NCBI GenBank assembly: GCA_029260765.1 | Contig: JAJDCP010000046.1 | Span: 50,424 to 114,423 of the forward strand | From: Planctomycetota bacterium | GTDB taxonomy: Bacteria; Planctomycetota; J058; JAJDCP01 | DNA length: 64,000 bases | Direction: 5' to 3' | Shown: piece after piece, positions 45,515-54,512 of the stretch | How positions within the stretch are numbered: position 1 is the stretch's first letter | Layout: every line of letters starts with the position of its first letter | The notes under the pieces: model-generated | Databases searched by the model: none | Told to the model about the DNA's origin: nothing | Seen by the model: only the letters and a program-made list of their open reading frames with translations | Translations under genes and position numbers: made by a program

Positions 45515-46627
45515 TCAGGGCCCGTCGAATTCCAGCCGCCCCAACCACATCAGGCGTTTGACATCCTCTTCGGCCGCGACCACCCGCGCGTAGTAGTCGG
45601 CCGGCATCGGGCTCTTCTCGTGGTAGTACTTCATCAAGTCGATCTCACCGCTGGCCGGATAGTACGGCGCGGTGTCCAGCGGTGCCTGGAAGTTCCAGAA
45701 CTTCAGCAGACTCGAGCCCACGGTGCCTTTGTGGCCCCAGGACAGGTCCTTGCCGCCGTAAGCCTCGAGAATCGCGTGACCAAACTCATGAGCCGCAGTC
45801 TCGCGGAATTCCTGATCCGCGTCGAACGCCACCTGCTGCCAGTAACCCCAGTTGTAGAAGATGCTGGCATCGATGATCCCCGAGTTGTGCGAGCGGCTGA
45901 ACTCCTTGTCATCAACCCAATACAAGTCGAGATCTTCGCTGTTGTCCTCGCGTTCGTTGGCCGTCGTCAACACCCGCCACTTGACGCCCTCGACGGTGAT
46001 GATGCGCGACCAGTACATGCGGATGCCTTCGTACACCAGGTCGCGCAAGCGGCGGAAACGCGCGTCGGTCATCCCGCCGTTCTGGCAGTTGATGTAGACC
46101 TTTACGAACACGATCTTGTGAGCATGCTCGACGCGCACATCGACCCAGGACACCTCTTCGGGAGAGCAACTGAGGTCAGTACCCGAGCTCTTGCCGGTCG
46201 TGCCTTTGCGATAGGCAGCGTAGGCGGACAGCTTGCTGTTCTTGAGGAATTCAGTGCTCATCGTGCCGCGCGCCAGGTAGCCATCCCACTCGAAGACATG
46301 CTCTCCGGGCGCGAGGGATGCGGCGGGAAGCGCTTGGCGGAAGATAGGAAGGTTGCCTTTGTAGACGACGAAGGTGCCCTGGTCGGCCCGGAAGTCGGCG
46401 TCGTCGCACTCCAGCTCGATATCGAAGCGCAACTTGGAGGTCTTGAAGCCCCCCTGTTTGGGATCGAGCGGCGTGAGCACGTCTTTGTCGCCCGACTCTT
46501 GCAGGTCGAAGCTCACGCTGAACTCGGTCTGCTTCTCCGGCTTGAGCCGCATTTCTGCGCGGCGCCCCGTGCGCCCGCGATTCTCCTCGCCGACCCTGCC
46601 GGTGACGGGTTCGCTCTCGTCGGCCAT
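45515..46627 (-). CDS. HExxH metalloprotease-like protein
   Basis: A 370-residue protein without signal peptide. Residues 35-165 are beta-rich, with FVVYKGNLPIFRQAL, EHVFEWDGYLARG and KLSAYAAYRKG. This looks like the EWDG-type beta domain found on proteins near T6SS tips (family memory). Residues 190-310 are a zinc-protease region: AAHEFGHAILEAYGG with His280, Glu281 and His284, then WGHKGT with His299 as a possible third ligand (HExxH-x14-H). ATG at 46627 shares its first base with the stop of the upstream gene (TGATG), so translation is coupled to the two-unit beta-domain protein. Likely a delivered or secreted protease; target unknown. Confidence 0.68.
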   Translation of the reverse strand: MADESEPVTGRVGEENRGRTGRRAEMRLKPEKQTEFSVSFDLQESGDKDVLTPLDPKQGGFKTSKLRFDIELECDDADFRADQGTFVVYKGNLPIFRQALPAASLAPGEHVFEWDGYLARGTMSTEFLKNSKLSAYAAYRKGTTGKSSGTDLSCSPEEVSWVDVRVEHAHKIVFVKVYINCQNGGMTDARFRRLRDLVYEGIRMYWSRIITVEGVKWRVLTTANEREDNSEDLDLYWVDDKEFSRSHNSGIIDASIFYNWGYWQQVAFDADQEFRETAAHEFGHAILEAYGGKDLSWGHKGTVGSSLLKFWNFQAPLDTAPYYPASGEIDLMKYYHEKSPMPADYYARVVAAEEDVKRLMWLGRLEFDGP

Positions 46628-47919
46628 CAGCCGTCCCCTTTCTGGTCGATCAGCTTCAGCGTGTAGGGCCCTGGTGCGACCCCTTCCTCGTGGATCCGGC
46701 CATCTGCCGAGAGCGCTCCTTCGCGGGTCGTGCCGTCTGCAAGAGTCAGCAGATAACGCCTGCCAGGCCCCGCGCCGGGATCTTCGATGTGGATATCGAG
46801 TACATCGTCGGTGTGCAGCAACTGCGCCTCGTCTTCCCCAGAGGTTTTTTGGTGCCGCCCGCTCACGGCCTTGAAGAAGAACTCTCCCAGGGTGTAGCCC
46901 TTGGCAGCCAGCTGTGCTTGCGAATCCCAGTCATCGAGATCCTCGACATACTCGACCTGCCATCGAGCTACGGCTCGCGAGCCGTCGACTTTTGCGTCCA
47001 GCCAGGCAACGTGGTCATGCTGGCCGTCGCGGTCATGCTCGAGAATCTCGAATTGTACGGAAGGCAACGGACGCGTCAGCTCAGCCTGCAGCTCGACCTC
47101 GTCGCCAACGAAACAGCGCTTGGCAGACCAACGCAGTGCTCCGAACGGGTTGCCCGCATTCGATGCGGCGGCAGCGGGCGCGTCGGTCAACTCGGGCATC
47201 GGCTCGAGGCCAGCAGCCTCCAAGTCGATCGGCGCATCGAAGTGCTCGTTTGCTGCCGATTCTCCGGTTGCCGGCTCGTCGGCTGTCGGCGTGCCGGCCA
47301 GGCGCACGAAAAAGGGACCCGGCACGATATCGTCTGCCTGCAAGCGCGCTTGCGCGTCCAATCGGCCCTCGCGCCGGGAACCGTCAGCACAGACCAGGGT
47401 GTACGGGCGGTTCGGCATCAGCTTGCCCGCGGCATCGCGCACGGTCAGGTCGATGAAATCGGCTAGACGCAACAGTTGCTCCGGAGCGCTGCCCGAGCTC
47501 GCGTGCAAGGCTCCGCAATGCGCTTCGAAGTACAGCTCGGGTTCGGTGTAGCCATTGCTTGCGAGCTCCGCCGAAGAGTCGACGTCATCGCGGTCGCTGA
47601 GGTAGCGTGCCGTCCAGCGCGCGGTCGCCGTGCCCCCCGCCACGGTGGCCTGCAAGGTCTCGACCAGGTCAGGTTCGCCCACCGCGTCGGCCTCGAAGAT
47701 CCGCAGCTCGACGGGTCCAGCAGGAGTGCCCTTGAGCTCAGCCTGCAAGCCGACTTGTTCACCGACCTTGCACCGCACTGTCGACCAGCTGAGCTGCCCG
47801 AACACGCCCGGCTTCGGACGCCGAACCACCAGCCGGTAGCTGCGCCCGCCCTTCAGACGCACACCTCCCAACAGTCGACTGCGTTCTAGCTTGACGGTCT
47901 CGACGGCCCTCTCGGTCAT
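46627..47919 (-). CDS. Protein with two tandem beta-domain units
   Basis: A 430-residue protein made of an internal duplication. Unit 1 is about 17-200 and unit 2 about 240-425. Each has the order: LSWS/LRWS strand, VELRIFEADAVGE or VQFEILEHDRDGQHD, ARWT/ARWQ strand, NGYTEPELYF or KGYTLGEFFF, then a carboxypeptidase-regulatory-like block (YTLVCADGSRREGRL, YLLTLADGTTREGAL). The same unit is in the kinase-operon protein at 36678-37703. No signal peptide. It is co-translated with the metalloprotease gene. A structural or delivery role (spike- or adaptor-like) next to an enzyme is the simplest reading; not proven. Confidence 0.68.
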   Translation of the reverse strand: MTERAVETVKLERSRLLGGVRLKGGRSYRLVVRRPKPGVFGQLSWSTVRCKVGEQVGLQAELKGTPAGPVELRIFEADAVGEPDLVETLQATVAGGTATARWTARYLSDRDDVDSSAELASNGYTEPELYFEAHCGALHASSGSAPEQLLRLADFIDLTVRDAAGKLMPNRPYTLVCADGSRREGRLDAQARLQADDIVPGPFFVRLAGTPTADEPATGESAANEHFDAPIDLEAAGLEPMPELTDAPAAAASNAGNPFGALRWSAKRCFVGDEVELQAELTRPLPSVQFEILEHDRDGQHDHVAWLDAKVDGSRAVARWQVEYVEDLDDWDSQAQLAAKGYTLGEFFFKAVSGRHQKTSGEDEAQLLHTDDVLDIHIEDPGAGPGRRYLLTLADGTTREGALSADGRIHEEGVAPGPYTLKLIDQKGDG

Positions 47920-48099
47920 GGTCTCTCCCTGGGAATCAGGCGGGCTGGCAGCCCGTGCCTGCGACCAACAACGTCGGCGCGCTCAGACATGCCTGCTCCG
48001 GACAGCTTGCCAGCTGAAGTATAGCCAGCGAGGCCGCAGGCTGCAGCCGCCAGCAGGAGGGCAGCGCACACATGCGCCGACGTGCCCCACGACTCATGG

Positions 48100-48128
48100 T
48101 TGACAGTTGAAGCCAGGGCCCCTTAACT
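48100..48128 (+). promoter_or_regulatory. Putative promoter of the glycan/peptide operon
   Basis: TTGACA at 48100-48105, a 17-base spacer and TTAACT at 48123-48128. The -35 is perfect and the -10 is fair. It would give a leader of about 48 bases to the PqqD-like gene at 48183. I see no small open frame for a precursor peptide in the leader. Confidence 0.5.
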
Positions 48129-48182
48129 GGAGTTCTTCTCAGCAGCTCATTCGCCCCCAGGGCGCATAGGGAACGTCCTCCG

Positions 48183-48593
48183 ATGATGAAAAACCAGGCA
48201 TACCAAGTCAAGGTTCCCCACGTCGTCTACGAGCAATTCGAAGGGGAGATCGTCATCGTCAATCTCGAGACCGGCAAGTACTACAGCACCCGCGGCTCTG
48301 GGGCCTGGGTCTGGTCTCGGCTGATGCACGGGACGCGGCTGCCCGAGCTGGTCGCGCAATCCGGAGCCATGCCCGAGCCGATCGAGTCGTTCGTCGAGCA
48401 ACTCTACGTCGAAGGACTGATCGTCGAGAGGCAGCCGGAGACGCAGGCCCCGGCCGGCGACCCCGAGCCTCCACCGGCAGGTTTCAGCGCACCGAGTCTG
48501 GAGCGTTACAACGACATGCAGGACATCTTGCTGCTCGACCCCATCCACGACGTCGACAACACAGGCTGGCCCCAGGCGATCGAGCCCGCATGA
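48183..48593 (+). CDS. PqqD-like (RRE) protein with conserved C-terminal tail
   Basis: A 136-residue protein. Residues 1-90 are a PqqD/RRE winged-helix domain (VVYEQFEGEIVIVNLETGKY, YYSTRGSGAWVWSRL), the fold that binds leader peptides in RiPP systems. It continues with a Pro/Ala-rich linker and a tail at about 105-133 with LERYNDMQDILLLDPIHDVD and GWP. That tail is not part of PqqD. Cysteine is absent. It is the first gene of an eight-gene operon and overlaps the HprK-like gene by four bases. A leader-binding adaptor for the kinase or glycosyltransferases is likely; the tail could itself be a modified segment. Both are inference. Confidence 0.75.
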   Translation: MMKNQAYQVKVPHVVYEQFEGEIVIVNLETGKYYSTRGSGAWVWSRLMHGTRLPELVAQSGAMPEPIESFVEQLYVEGLIVERQPETQAPAGDPEPPPAGFSAPSLERYNDMQDILLLDPIHDVDNTGWPQAIEPA

Positions 48594-49633
48594 CAGCGGT
48601 CGGTAGCGACTTCTTCGCGCGGCTTGCACAGACCTTTGCACGCGCAGCGGATGTGTTGGGCGGGGCCGATGTGCGCCATCTGCGCGTCGGCGGTTGCCTG
48701 GTCGAGCTGCAGCTGGCCGGGCAAGCCTGGTCCGCTCCCACTTTGCCGGCTTTCGCGCATCTCGCTTGCGTGCCTGAGGCGGCCGAGCAGCCCGGGCTGC
48801 GGATCTGTTTGTGGGATACTGCCTCGAGCGGCCTGCCCATGCCGCGGCCGCCCTGGCCAGAGAGCGCCTATGTCAAACGCTGTGAGATCGCCGGTTTCAA
48901 CACCGAAAACGTGCGCACGGCCTTCAATCCCCTGATCGGCATGCTCTCGATGCTCGACCTCTCGACAGGCACGGCCCTGGGCTGGATCCGAGACGCCCGC
49001 GCGATCCCCGGTTACGAGCAGGCGACCCCGTTGATCGCCATCCTGCACTGGGCGATGCGTAGCCGCGGCTTGCAGATCGTGCACGCAGGCTGCGTCGGCA
49101 GCTCCGAGGGCGGACTGCTGCTCGCCGGGGCAGGAGGCGCAGGCAAGTCGAGCACGGTCTTGCGCTGCCTGGAGTCCGACCTGTTCTATCTCGGCGACGA
49201 CCTGTGCCTGCTGGAGCCAGGACCCCCGCGCGTCCACAGCCTGTACAACTCGGGCCGGGTCCGTTTTTCCGACCTCGACAGGTGCTCGCTACCCGCCGCC
49301 TGGATCGAAAACCCCGAAGACCGGGGCCGTGAAAAGGCGTTGGTCTTCGTCCACCGTCAACGCCCCGAGAAGCTTCTGAGCAGCGTGCCACTCAAGGCCA
49401 TCGTGCTGCCACAGATCAGCCGCCTGCCCCAGACCCGCTGCCGGGCGTCGTCCCCTGCGGCCGCCTTCCGCGCCCTGCTCGAAGAGACCCTGCGGATCCT
49501 GCCGGGCGTCGACCCATGGACTACAGCCTGCATCGCCAGGGCCGTCCGCAGGGTGCCCTGTTTCAACTTGCAGCTTGGTTGCGACGACCGCCCGCCGGGG
49601 CCGGTGCTGCGCGAGCTGTTGGAGTCGCTGTGA
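48590..49633 (+). CDS. HprK-like serine kinase
   Basis: A 347-residue protein with the P-loop of HPr kinase-like enzymes, GAGGAGKSS at 180-188, preceded by the strand IVHAGCVG (His165) and followed by YLGDDLCLLEP with Asp203/Asp204. The N-terminal 150 residues are unrelated to HprK. Such stand-alone HprK-like proteins occur with PqqD proteins in polysaccharide loci, and related ones phosphorylate lasso peptides (paeninodin-type systems). Its start overlaps the PqqD-like stop and its end overlaps the next gene. What it phosphorylates here is unknown. An NTP_transf_5 protein at the far end of the operon is its frequent companion. Confidence 0.78.
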   Translation: MTAVGSDFFARLAQTFARAADVLGGADVRHLRVGGCLVELQLAGQAWSAPTLPAFAHLACVPEAAEQPGLRICLWDTASSGLPMPRPPWPESAYVKRCEIAGFNTENVRTAFNPLIGMLSMLDLSTGTALGWIRDARAIPGYEQATPLIAILHWAMRSRGLQIVHAGCVGSSEGGLLLAGAGGAGKSSTVLRCLESDLFYLGDDLCLLEPGPPRVHSLYNSGRVRFSDLDRCSLPAAWIENPEDRGREKALVFVHRQRPEKLLSSVPLKAIVLPQISRLPQTRCRASSPAAAFRALLEETLRILPGVDPWTTACIARAVRRVPCFNLQLGCDDRPPGPVLRELLESL

Positions 49634-50559
49634 GCCTCCAGACTGACCTGCAACAGACCCCGGTGGTGCTCTTCATCCACCAGAGACCACGCACCACCAA
49701 GCGCGTCTTTGCGGCCATCCGCGCGGTTGCACCGCCTCTGTTGGTCGTGATCGCGGACGGTCCTCGGCCCGAATGCAGCGAAAGCGCCGCACGCTGCGCC
49801 GCGGCGCGAGCTGCCAGCCAGCCTGATTGGCCCTGCCAGCTCCATACGCTCTACTCCGCGCGCCTGCTCGGCTGCAAAGCGCGCATCGAGACCGGCCTGG
49901 ACTGGGTGTTCAAGCGCTGGCAGCAGGCGATCATCCTCGAAGACGACTGTCTTCCCGAGGCGAGTTTCTTCCCGTTCTGCGCCGCGCTGCTGTCCTACTA
50001 CCGCGACGAGCCACGCATCCTGTCGATCTCGGGCAACGACTTCCAGCCCCCAAGCTCTGCCAGTCCCTACAGCTACCGCTTCTCGCGCTATGCGCACATC
50101 TGGGGCTGGGCCTGTTGGAGACGAGCCTGGCAGCACTACGATGGCACGATGCGCCGCTGGCCTGAGCTGCGCGCCTCAGGCTGGCCGGAGAGCTTCTTCG
50201 ATACGCCCCTGCAAGCGCGCTACTGGACTGCGCTGCTCGACGAGAACCGCCAGACCGGCTCGAGCTGGGACTACGCCTGGTTGCTCAGCTGCTGGCTACA
50301 AGAGGGACTGCACCTGTTGCCGACGCGCAACTTGGTCAGCAACATAGGCTTTGGAACAGATGCCAGCCACACCCACGATCCGTACAGCCCGGTCGCGGGC
50401 CTCCCCACCCGCGCCATCGACCTGCCCCTCAGACATCCTGCGGGCATCGCGCGCGACGCCGCGGCAGACACGCATACCGAGAGCCTGCTCTTCAGCGGCA
50501 CGCTGCAGCAGCTGTTCGAGCGCTTGCGCGCGCGAGTGCGAGACCAGCGAGGCAGATGA
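49630..50559 (+). CDS. Glycosyltransferase, GT-A-like
   Basis: A 309-residue transferase of the nucleotide-diphospho-sugar type seen in bacterial surface-glycan loci. Seen: VVLFIHQRPRTTKRVFAAI at the start, the DxD-like metal site in AIILEDDCLPE near 97-107, and the acceptor-side block RFSRYAHIWGWACWRRAW. No membrane helix. GTG at 49630 overlaps the stop of the HprK-like gene and has GGAG six bases upstream. A start at 49516 would run deep into that gene. Donor and acceptor sugars are unknown. Confidence 0.8.
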   Translation: MSLQTDLQQTPVVLFIHQRPRTTKRVFAAIRAVAPPLLVVIADGPRPECSESAARCAAARAASQPDWPCQLHTLYSARLLGCKARIETGLDWVFKRWQQAIILEDDCLPEASFFPFCAALLSYYRDEPRILSISGNDFQPPSSASPYSYRFSRYAHIWGWACWRRAWQHYDGTMRRWPELRASGWPESFFDTPLQARYWTALLDENRQTGSSWDYAWLLSCWLQEGLHLLPTRNLVSNIGFGTDASHTHDPYSPVAGLPTRAIDLPLRHPAGIARDAAADTHTESLLFSGTLQQLFERLRARVRDQRGR

Positions 50560-52040
50560 TGCGAGCGCAGGTGTTGCACGTCATCCAACAGCTCTCTCGG
50601 GGAGGGGCCTCCCAGGGCCTTCTGCACCTGCTCGCCAACCTGGAGCCGGGATCCACACAGCATCGGGTGGCCAGCCTGCTGCCCCCGGTCGCGAATAGGG
50701 CGGCCCAGCTCCGGCAGCACGGCGTTGAGGTGTATCAGCCCCGCGATACGGCCGCGCTTCTGGAGGACGCGGCGGGCTGCGACCTCGTGCAGGTCTCTTT
50801 CTGGAACAGTCCCGAGCTCTACCGCTTTCTACGCAGCGCGCTGCCCCCCATGCGGCTGCTGCTCTGGGTGATGGTAGCCGGCGACACGGCCCCGCACATG
50901 CTGCCCGGCCGCCTGCTCGAGCTCGCGGATCTCAGCCTGCTGTGTTGCCCGTATAGCTGGCAGCTGCCTTGTGTCCAGAACCAGAGAGAGCTGCTCGAAG
51001 CAGGCCGGCTCGGCCTGTTGCAGCTGAGCGCCGAGCTCGCCAGCTGGCTGCAGCTCGAGCCGGTGCCGCACCCGGGCTTCCGCGTGGGCTACGCCGGCAG
51101 CGTCGACTTCGCGAAGCTGCATCCCGACTACCTGGCGCTGCACCAGGACCTCGCCATCCCCGGGCTCAGCGTGACGATCTGTGGTGACGGCCGGGCAGTG
51201 CCCACCCTCGCGCGCCAGATTGCAGCCCGCGGACTCGCAGACCGCTTCAGGCTGCGAGGTTTCGTCGATCCTCTGGCCGACTGCCTCGCTTCGTGGGATG
51301 TGTTCGGCTATCCCCTGGCCGAAGGCGGCTACGCGTCCGCCGAATTGGTCCTGCAACAGGCGATGGCAGCCGGTCTGCCCGCGGTCGTATTGGCGCATGG
51401 CAGCGCTGCGCGCATCGTGCAGCACGGCCAGACCGGCCTGGTCGCCCAGGATGCGCGCGCCTATCGGCAGGCCCTGGAGTACCTCTACCGGCAGCCTGAG
51501 GAGCGGCGACGCCTCGGGGCTCAAGCACGCTGGCACGCCCGGCAGAATTTCGATCCGGCCCGGATGGCCCGCGATTGTGCGGGCTACTACCAGCGATTGC
51601 TCCAGCAACCGAAAAGGAGCCGGCATTGGAAGAGCACGCAGGAGGTTTCGCGGAATCCGGGTGCGCAAGCCTTCATCGACTCTCTGACAGGGGCTGCGTG
51701 CGCCCCATTTATCGCCAGCCTGGAGGGTTCGCGGAGCGAGCAGCTGGCGGCCGAAGCGCAGATCGCGGCCGTCGTCCCGGTCGTGGCCAGCGCCGATGCC
51801 GGTGGAATTCTGCACTACCGTCGCGCGTATCCCGAGGACGCCCCATTGGCGCTGTGGGCGGGGCTGGTTCTGCTCCATCAGGGGCGACCAGCGTTGGCCG
51901 TCGCCGAGTTGCGCCGGGCCATCGCTGCCGGGCTTGACCAGAGCCGCGTCTGGGGCTACCTGAGCCGCGCGGCGCTGGCATGCGGAGCGCGCGAGCTGGC
52001 GACCAGCGCGCAGGCTCGTGCCCTGCGGGAGCAGCCCTGA
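50556..52040 (+). CDS. Glycosyltransferase family 4 with helical C-terminus
   Basis: A 494-residue GT-B enzyme. The N-terminal Rossmann part begins VLHVIQQLSRGGASQGLLHL. The C-terminal donor-binding part has FRVGYAGSVDF, LSVTICGDG, FRLRGFVDPLADCLASWDV and the family GGYASAELVLQQAMAAGLP with the E-x7-E pattern. Residues about 370-494 form an extra TPR-like helical domain (HYRRAYPEDAPLALWAGLVL). It overlaps its neighbours by four bases upstream and one base downstream (TGATG). A retaining transferase that adds a sugar to a lipid- or protein-linked chain is likely. Confidence 0.85.
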   Translation: MMRAQVLHVIQQLSRGGASQGLLHLLANLEPGSTQHRVASLLPPVANRAAQLRQHGVEVYQPRDTAALLEDAAGCDLVQVSFWNSPELYRFLRSALPPMRLLLWVMVAGDTAPHMLPGRLLELADLSLLCCPYSWQLPCVQNQRELLEAGRLGLLQLSAELASWLQLEPVPHPGFRVGYAGSVDFAKLHPDYLALHQDLAIPGLSVTICGDGRAVPTLARQIAARGLADRFRLRGFVDPLADCLASWDVFGYPLAEGGYASAELVLQQAMAAGLPAVVLAHGSAARIVQHGQTGLVAQDARAYRQALEYLYRQPEERRRLGAQARWHARQNFDPARMARDCAGYYQRLLQQPKRSRHWKSTQEVSRNPGAQAFIDSLTGAACAPFIASLEGSRSEQLAAEAQIAAVVPVVASADAGGILHYRRAYPEDAPLALWAGLVLLHQGRPALAVAELRRAIAAGLDQSRVWGYLSRAALACGARELATSAQARALREQP

Positions 52041-53089
52041 TGGCCGGCCCAGACTGGCTCGTGCCCCGGGACGGCCTGGCTGGGCTCGCGCAGCGGCTGC
52101 GCACGGCTCCGCTCGGCATCGCCTACCTCGGCGCAAGTGTAAGCGCACAGCGCGCAGGCTACCGTCCGCTGCTGCATGCCTGGCTGGTCGAGCACACGGG
52201 CCAGGCGCACCGTCCCATCCAGGCGGCTCTGGGCGGGATCGATGCGCTCGCTGGCGTCTTTCTGATGGACAGGCTGGTGCTCCGACACCGGCCTGCGCTG
52301 TGCTTCATCGAGTTCTCCACGGGAGACGCCGGCCGGTCCCTGCCGAGCTCGCTGGTGGGGCCGGCGGTCGAAGGCATGGTCAAGAAGCTGCGCGCGCTGG
52401 ACTGCCAGGTGGTCTTTTTGCATATGTTCCGCGCGGATGCCGCAGACCTCGAGATGGACAGAATCGTGGACGTGTACGAGCGGGTGGCCGACCACTGGGG
52501 CATCCCATCGCTACGGCTCGACCGTCTGATCACTGCCCAGCTGGACACGGGGCCCATGACACAAGCAGAGCTCTACCGAGATGGCATCCACACCACGCCA
52601 GCTGGAGCGAAGCGGCTGGTTCGGGCCATCTCCGACGCCTGGCTGCCGCTGACGCGCGAGAAAGTCTGCCGGTTCGCCGCTCCCCCGGCCTCCCTCTTCC
52701 CGGACTGCTTCGACTCCACAGAGATCGTACCGCCCCGGGCGGAGATGCTCGCGCAGCCGTTGCGCGCGAACTTCAAGCGCTTCCGGCTGCTGTGGCCGTA
52801 TCTCGAGCTGGACCGAGACCACTGCCTGCGCTTTGAGACATCGGGTACAATCGCCGGCATTGTTGTGATCTCAGGACCGGAGTCGGGCATGCTGGAGCTG
52901 ATCACACCCAGGGGCAGTCGGAAATATGCGGACTGGGACCGCTGGTGCTCGTGGGAGCGGCTCAACGCCATCAACTTCGCGGAGCATTTCCCCGGCTTGC
53001 AGGCGGTCACCATGCGCGTCTGCGCCGGACCAGAAGGAGCCGCAGCCGACCCGCGGCTGAAGCTCTATGGATGGATGGTGCGCAGATGA
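52040..53089 (+). CDS. SGNH/GDSL-like hydrolase of the glycan operon
   Basis: A 349-residue protein with an SGNH-type core: IAYLGASVSAQ, with Ser as candidate nucleophile in block I, LCFIEFSTGDAG as block III region, and YRDGIHTTPAGA with the Asp-x-x-His pair of block V. The C-terminal 130 residues are beta-rich and may bind carbohydrate. No signal peptide, so it probably acts in the cytosol as an O-acetyl transferase/esterase-like tailoring enzyme; this is inferred from the neighbours. ATG at 52040 overlaps the upstream stop by one base. Confidence 0.7.
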   Translation: MAGPDWLVPRDGLAGLAQRLRTAPLGIAYLGASVSAQRAGYRPLLHAWLVEHTGQAHRPIQAALGGIDALAGVFLMDRLVLRHRPALCFIEFSTGDAGRSLPSSLVGPAVEGMVKKLRALDCQVVFLHMFRADAADLEMDRIVDVYERVADHWGIPSLRLDRLITAQLDTGPMTQAELYRDGIHTTPAGAKRLVRAISDAWLPLTREKVCRFAAPPASLFPDCFDSTEIVPPRAEMLAQPLRANFKRFRLLWPYLELDRDHCLRFETSGTIAGIVVISGPESGMLELITPRGSRKYADWDRWCSWERLNAINFAEHFPGLQAVTMRVCAGPEGAAADPRLKLYGWMVRR

Positions 53090-53769
53090 ACGTGAGCCTG
53101 GTCATCGCCGTCAAGAATGGCGAGCGCTTCATCGCCGAGACACTGCAGAGTGTGATGCAGCAGACGCAAGCGCCGATCGAGATCCTCGTGGTGGATGGAC
53201 AGTCTTCAGACGCCAGCGTTCGGATCGCGCGCAGCTTTCCGTCCGTGCGTGTGCTGGCGCAGCAGTCCCGCGGCTTCGCCGCGGCCTGGAACGAAGGCAT
53301 CGCGGCGGCCCGTGGCGACCTGATCGCCATCGTCGACAGCGATGACCGCTGGCAGCCGCAGAAACTCGAGCTCCAGACCGCAAGCCTGCGCGCCTCGCCA
53401 GAGCTCGGCTACGTGGTCGCCCACGCCCGCTTCTTCCTCGAGCCCGGCGACCAGCCGCCTCCAGGCTTCAACACCGCACTGTTGGAAGGATCGCACCCGG
53501 GCTACTTCCCCAGCAACCTGCTCGCCCGCCGCAGCTTGTTTGAAGACGTGGGGCGCTTCGACAGCCAATATGGCATCGGCAGCGATGTCGAGTGGTTCAA
53601 GCGCGTGCGCGACCGCCAGGTTCCCCATCGTCTGCTTCCCGAGGTGCTGCTTGAGAGGAGGGTGCACGCAGGCAACCTCTCCTACCATCCACCCGACAAG
53701 GCCTCGTTCAACCACCAGCTGCTGAAGTTGCTCAAGCACTCCATCGACCGCACACGGAAGCCCTCATGA
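53086..53769 (+). CDS. Glycosyltransferase family 2
   Basis: A 227-residue inverting GT-A enzyme. Seen: SLVIAVKNGERFIAETLQSV, EILVVDGQSSDASV, GFAAAWNEGIAAARGDLI and the metal-binding DSDDRW. It is shorter than typical GT2 enzymes and lacks membrane helices. It overlaps both neighbours by four bases. The pair with the next GT2 gene suggests successive sugar additions. Confidence 0.9.
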   Translation: MNVSLVIAVKNGERFIAETLQSVMQQTQAPIEILVVDGQSSDASVRIARSFPSVRVLAQQSRGFAAAWNEGIAAARGDLIAIVDSDDRWQPQKLELQTASLRASPELGYVVAHARFFLEPGDQPPPGFNTALLEGSHPGYFPSNLLARRSLFEDVGRFDSQYGIGSDVEWFKRVRDRQVPHRLLPEVLLERRVHAGNLSYHPPDKASFNHQLLKLLKHSIDRTRKPS

Positions 53770-54512
53770 ATGCGGATCCGGCCCCTGTGCCGAAAAGCCT
53801 CGCAGCGCGGGTCAGCGCCATCATCCCGGTCTACAACGGTGAGCGCTACCTGGCCGAGGCCATCGACAGCGTGTTGGCCCAGGCCGATGTGCCTGTCGAG
53901 CTGATCGTCGTGGATGACGGCTCCAGCGACAGCAGCCTGCGCATCGCCGAGGGCTATGAGACCCGCGTGCGCTCACTCCGCCAAGACCATCGTGGCGCCG
54001 CGGCCGCCCGCAACCTGGGCATCTCTGCCGCGCGCGGCGACTGCTTCGCTTTCCTCGATGCCGACGACCTGTGGACCACCGACAAGCTGGCTCTGCAGTT
54101 GCACGCGCTGGACGCGGACCCTGGGCTCGACATGGTCTTCGGCCTGGTCGAGCCCTTCAAGAGCCCCGAGCTGGACGCGGCGACGAGCGCCTCGTTGTTC
54201 TGCCCTGCCGGGGCCATGCCGGGACACACCGCGGTCAGCATGCTGATCCGCCGTGAGGCATTCGCCCGCGTGGGACCGTTCAGTGAGAGCTGGAAGATCG
54301 GTGAGGTGGTCGACTGGTACTCCCGCGCGCTCGAGGCCGGCCTGCGGAGCCTCATGCTGCAGCGCGTGGTGGTACGTCGCCGGCTGCACAGTCGCAACAC
54401 CGGACAGACGCAGCGTGCCGACTACCGCGACTATGCCCGCATCCTCAAAGCCGCCCTTGACCGGCGCCGGCGGGCAGCCTCCGCCGCGCAGCCCAGCAAG
54501 GAACAGCCGTGA
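53766..54512 (+). CDS. Glycosyltransferase family 2
   Basis: A 248-residue GT2 enzyme with complete motifs: SAIIPVYNGERYLAEAIDSV, ELIVVDDGSSDSS, GAAAARNLGISAARGD, the metal site DADDLW, and the late GEVVDWYSRALEAG acceptor block. It resembles its upstream neighbour in the first 100 residues and probably arose by duplication followed by divergence. Four-base overlaps on both sides keep it in the operon. Confidence 0.92.
   Translation: MNADPAPVPKSLAARVSAIIPVYNGERYLAEAIDSVLAQADVPVELIVVDDGSSDSSLRIAEGYETRVRSLRQDHRGAAAARNLGISAARGDCFAFLDADDLWTTDKLALQLHALDADPGLDMVFGLVEPFKSPELDAATSASLFCPAGAMPGHTAVSMLIRREAFARVGPFSESWKIGEVVDWYSRALEAGLRSLMLQRVVVRRRLHSRNTGQTQRADYRDYARILKAALDRRRRAASAAQPSKEQP

Noticed and set aside
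48183..49633. Complete lasso-peptide cluster
   Set aside because: The PqqD and kinase genes fit, but no transglutaminase-like B2 protease, no asparagine-synthetase-like cyclase and no precursor gene are present.
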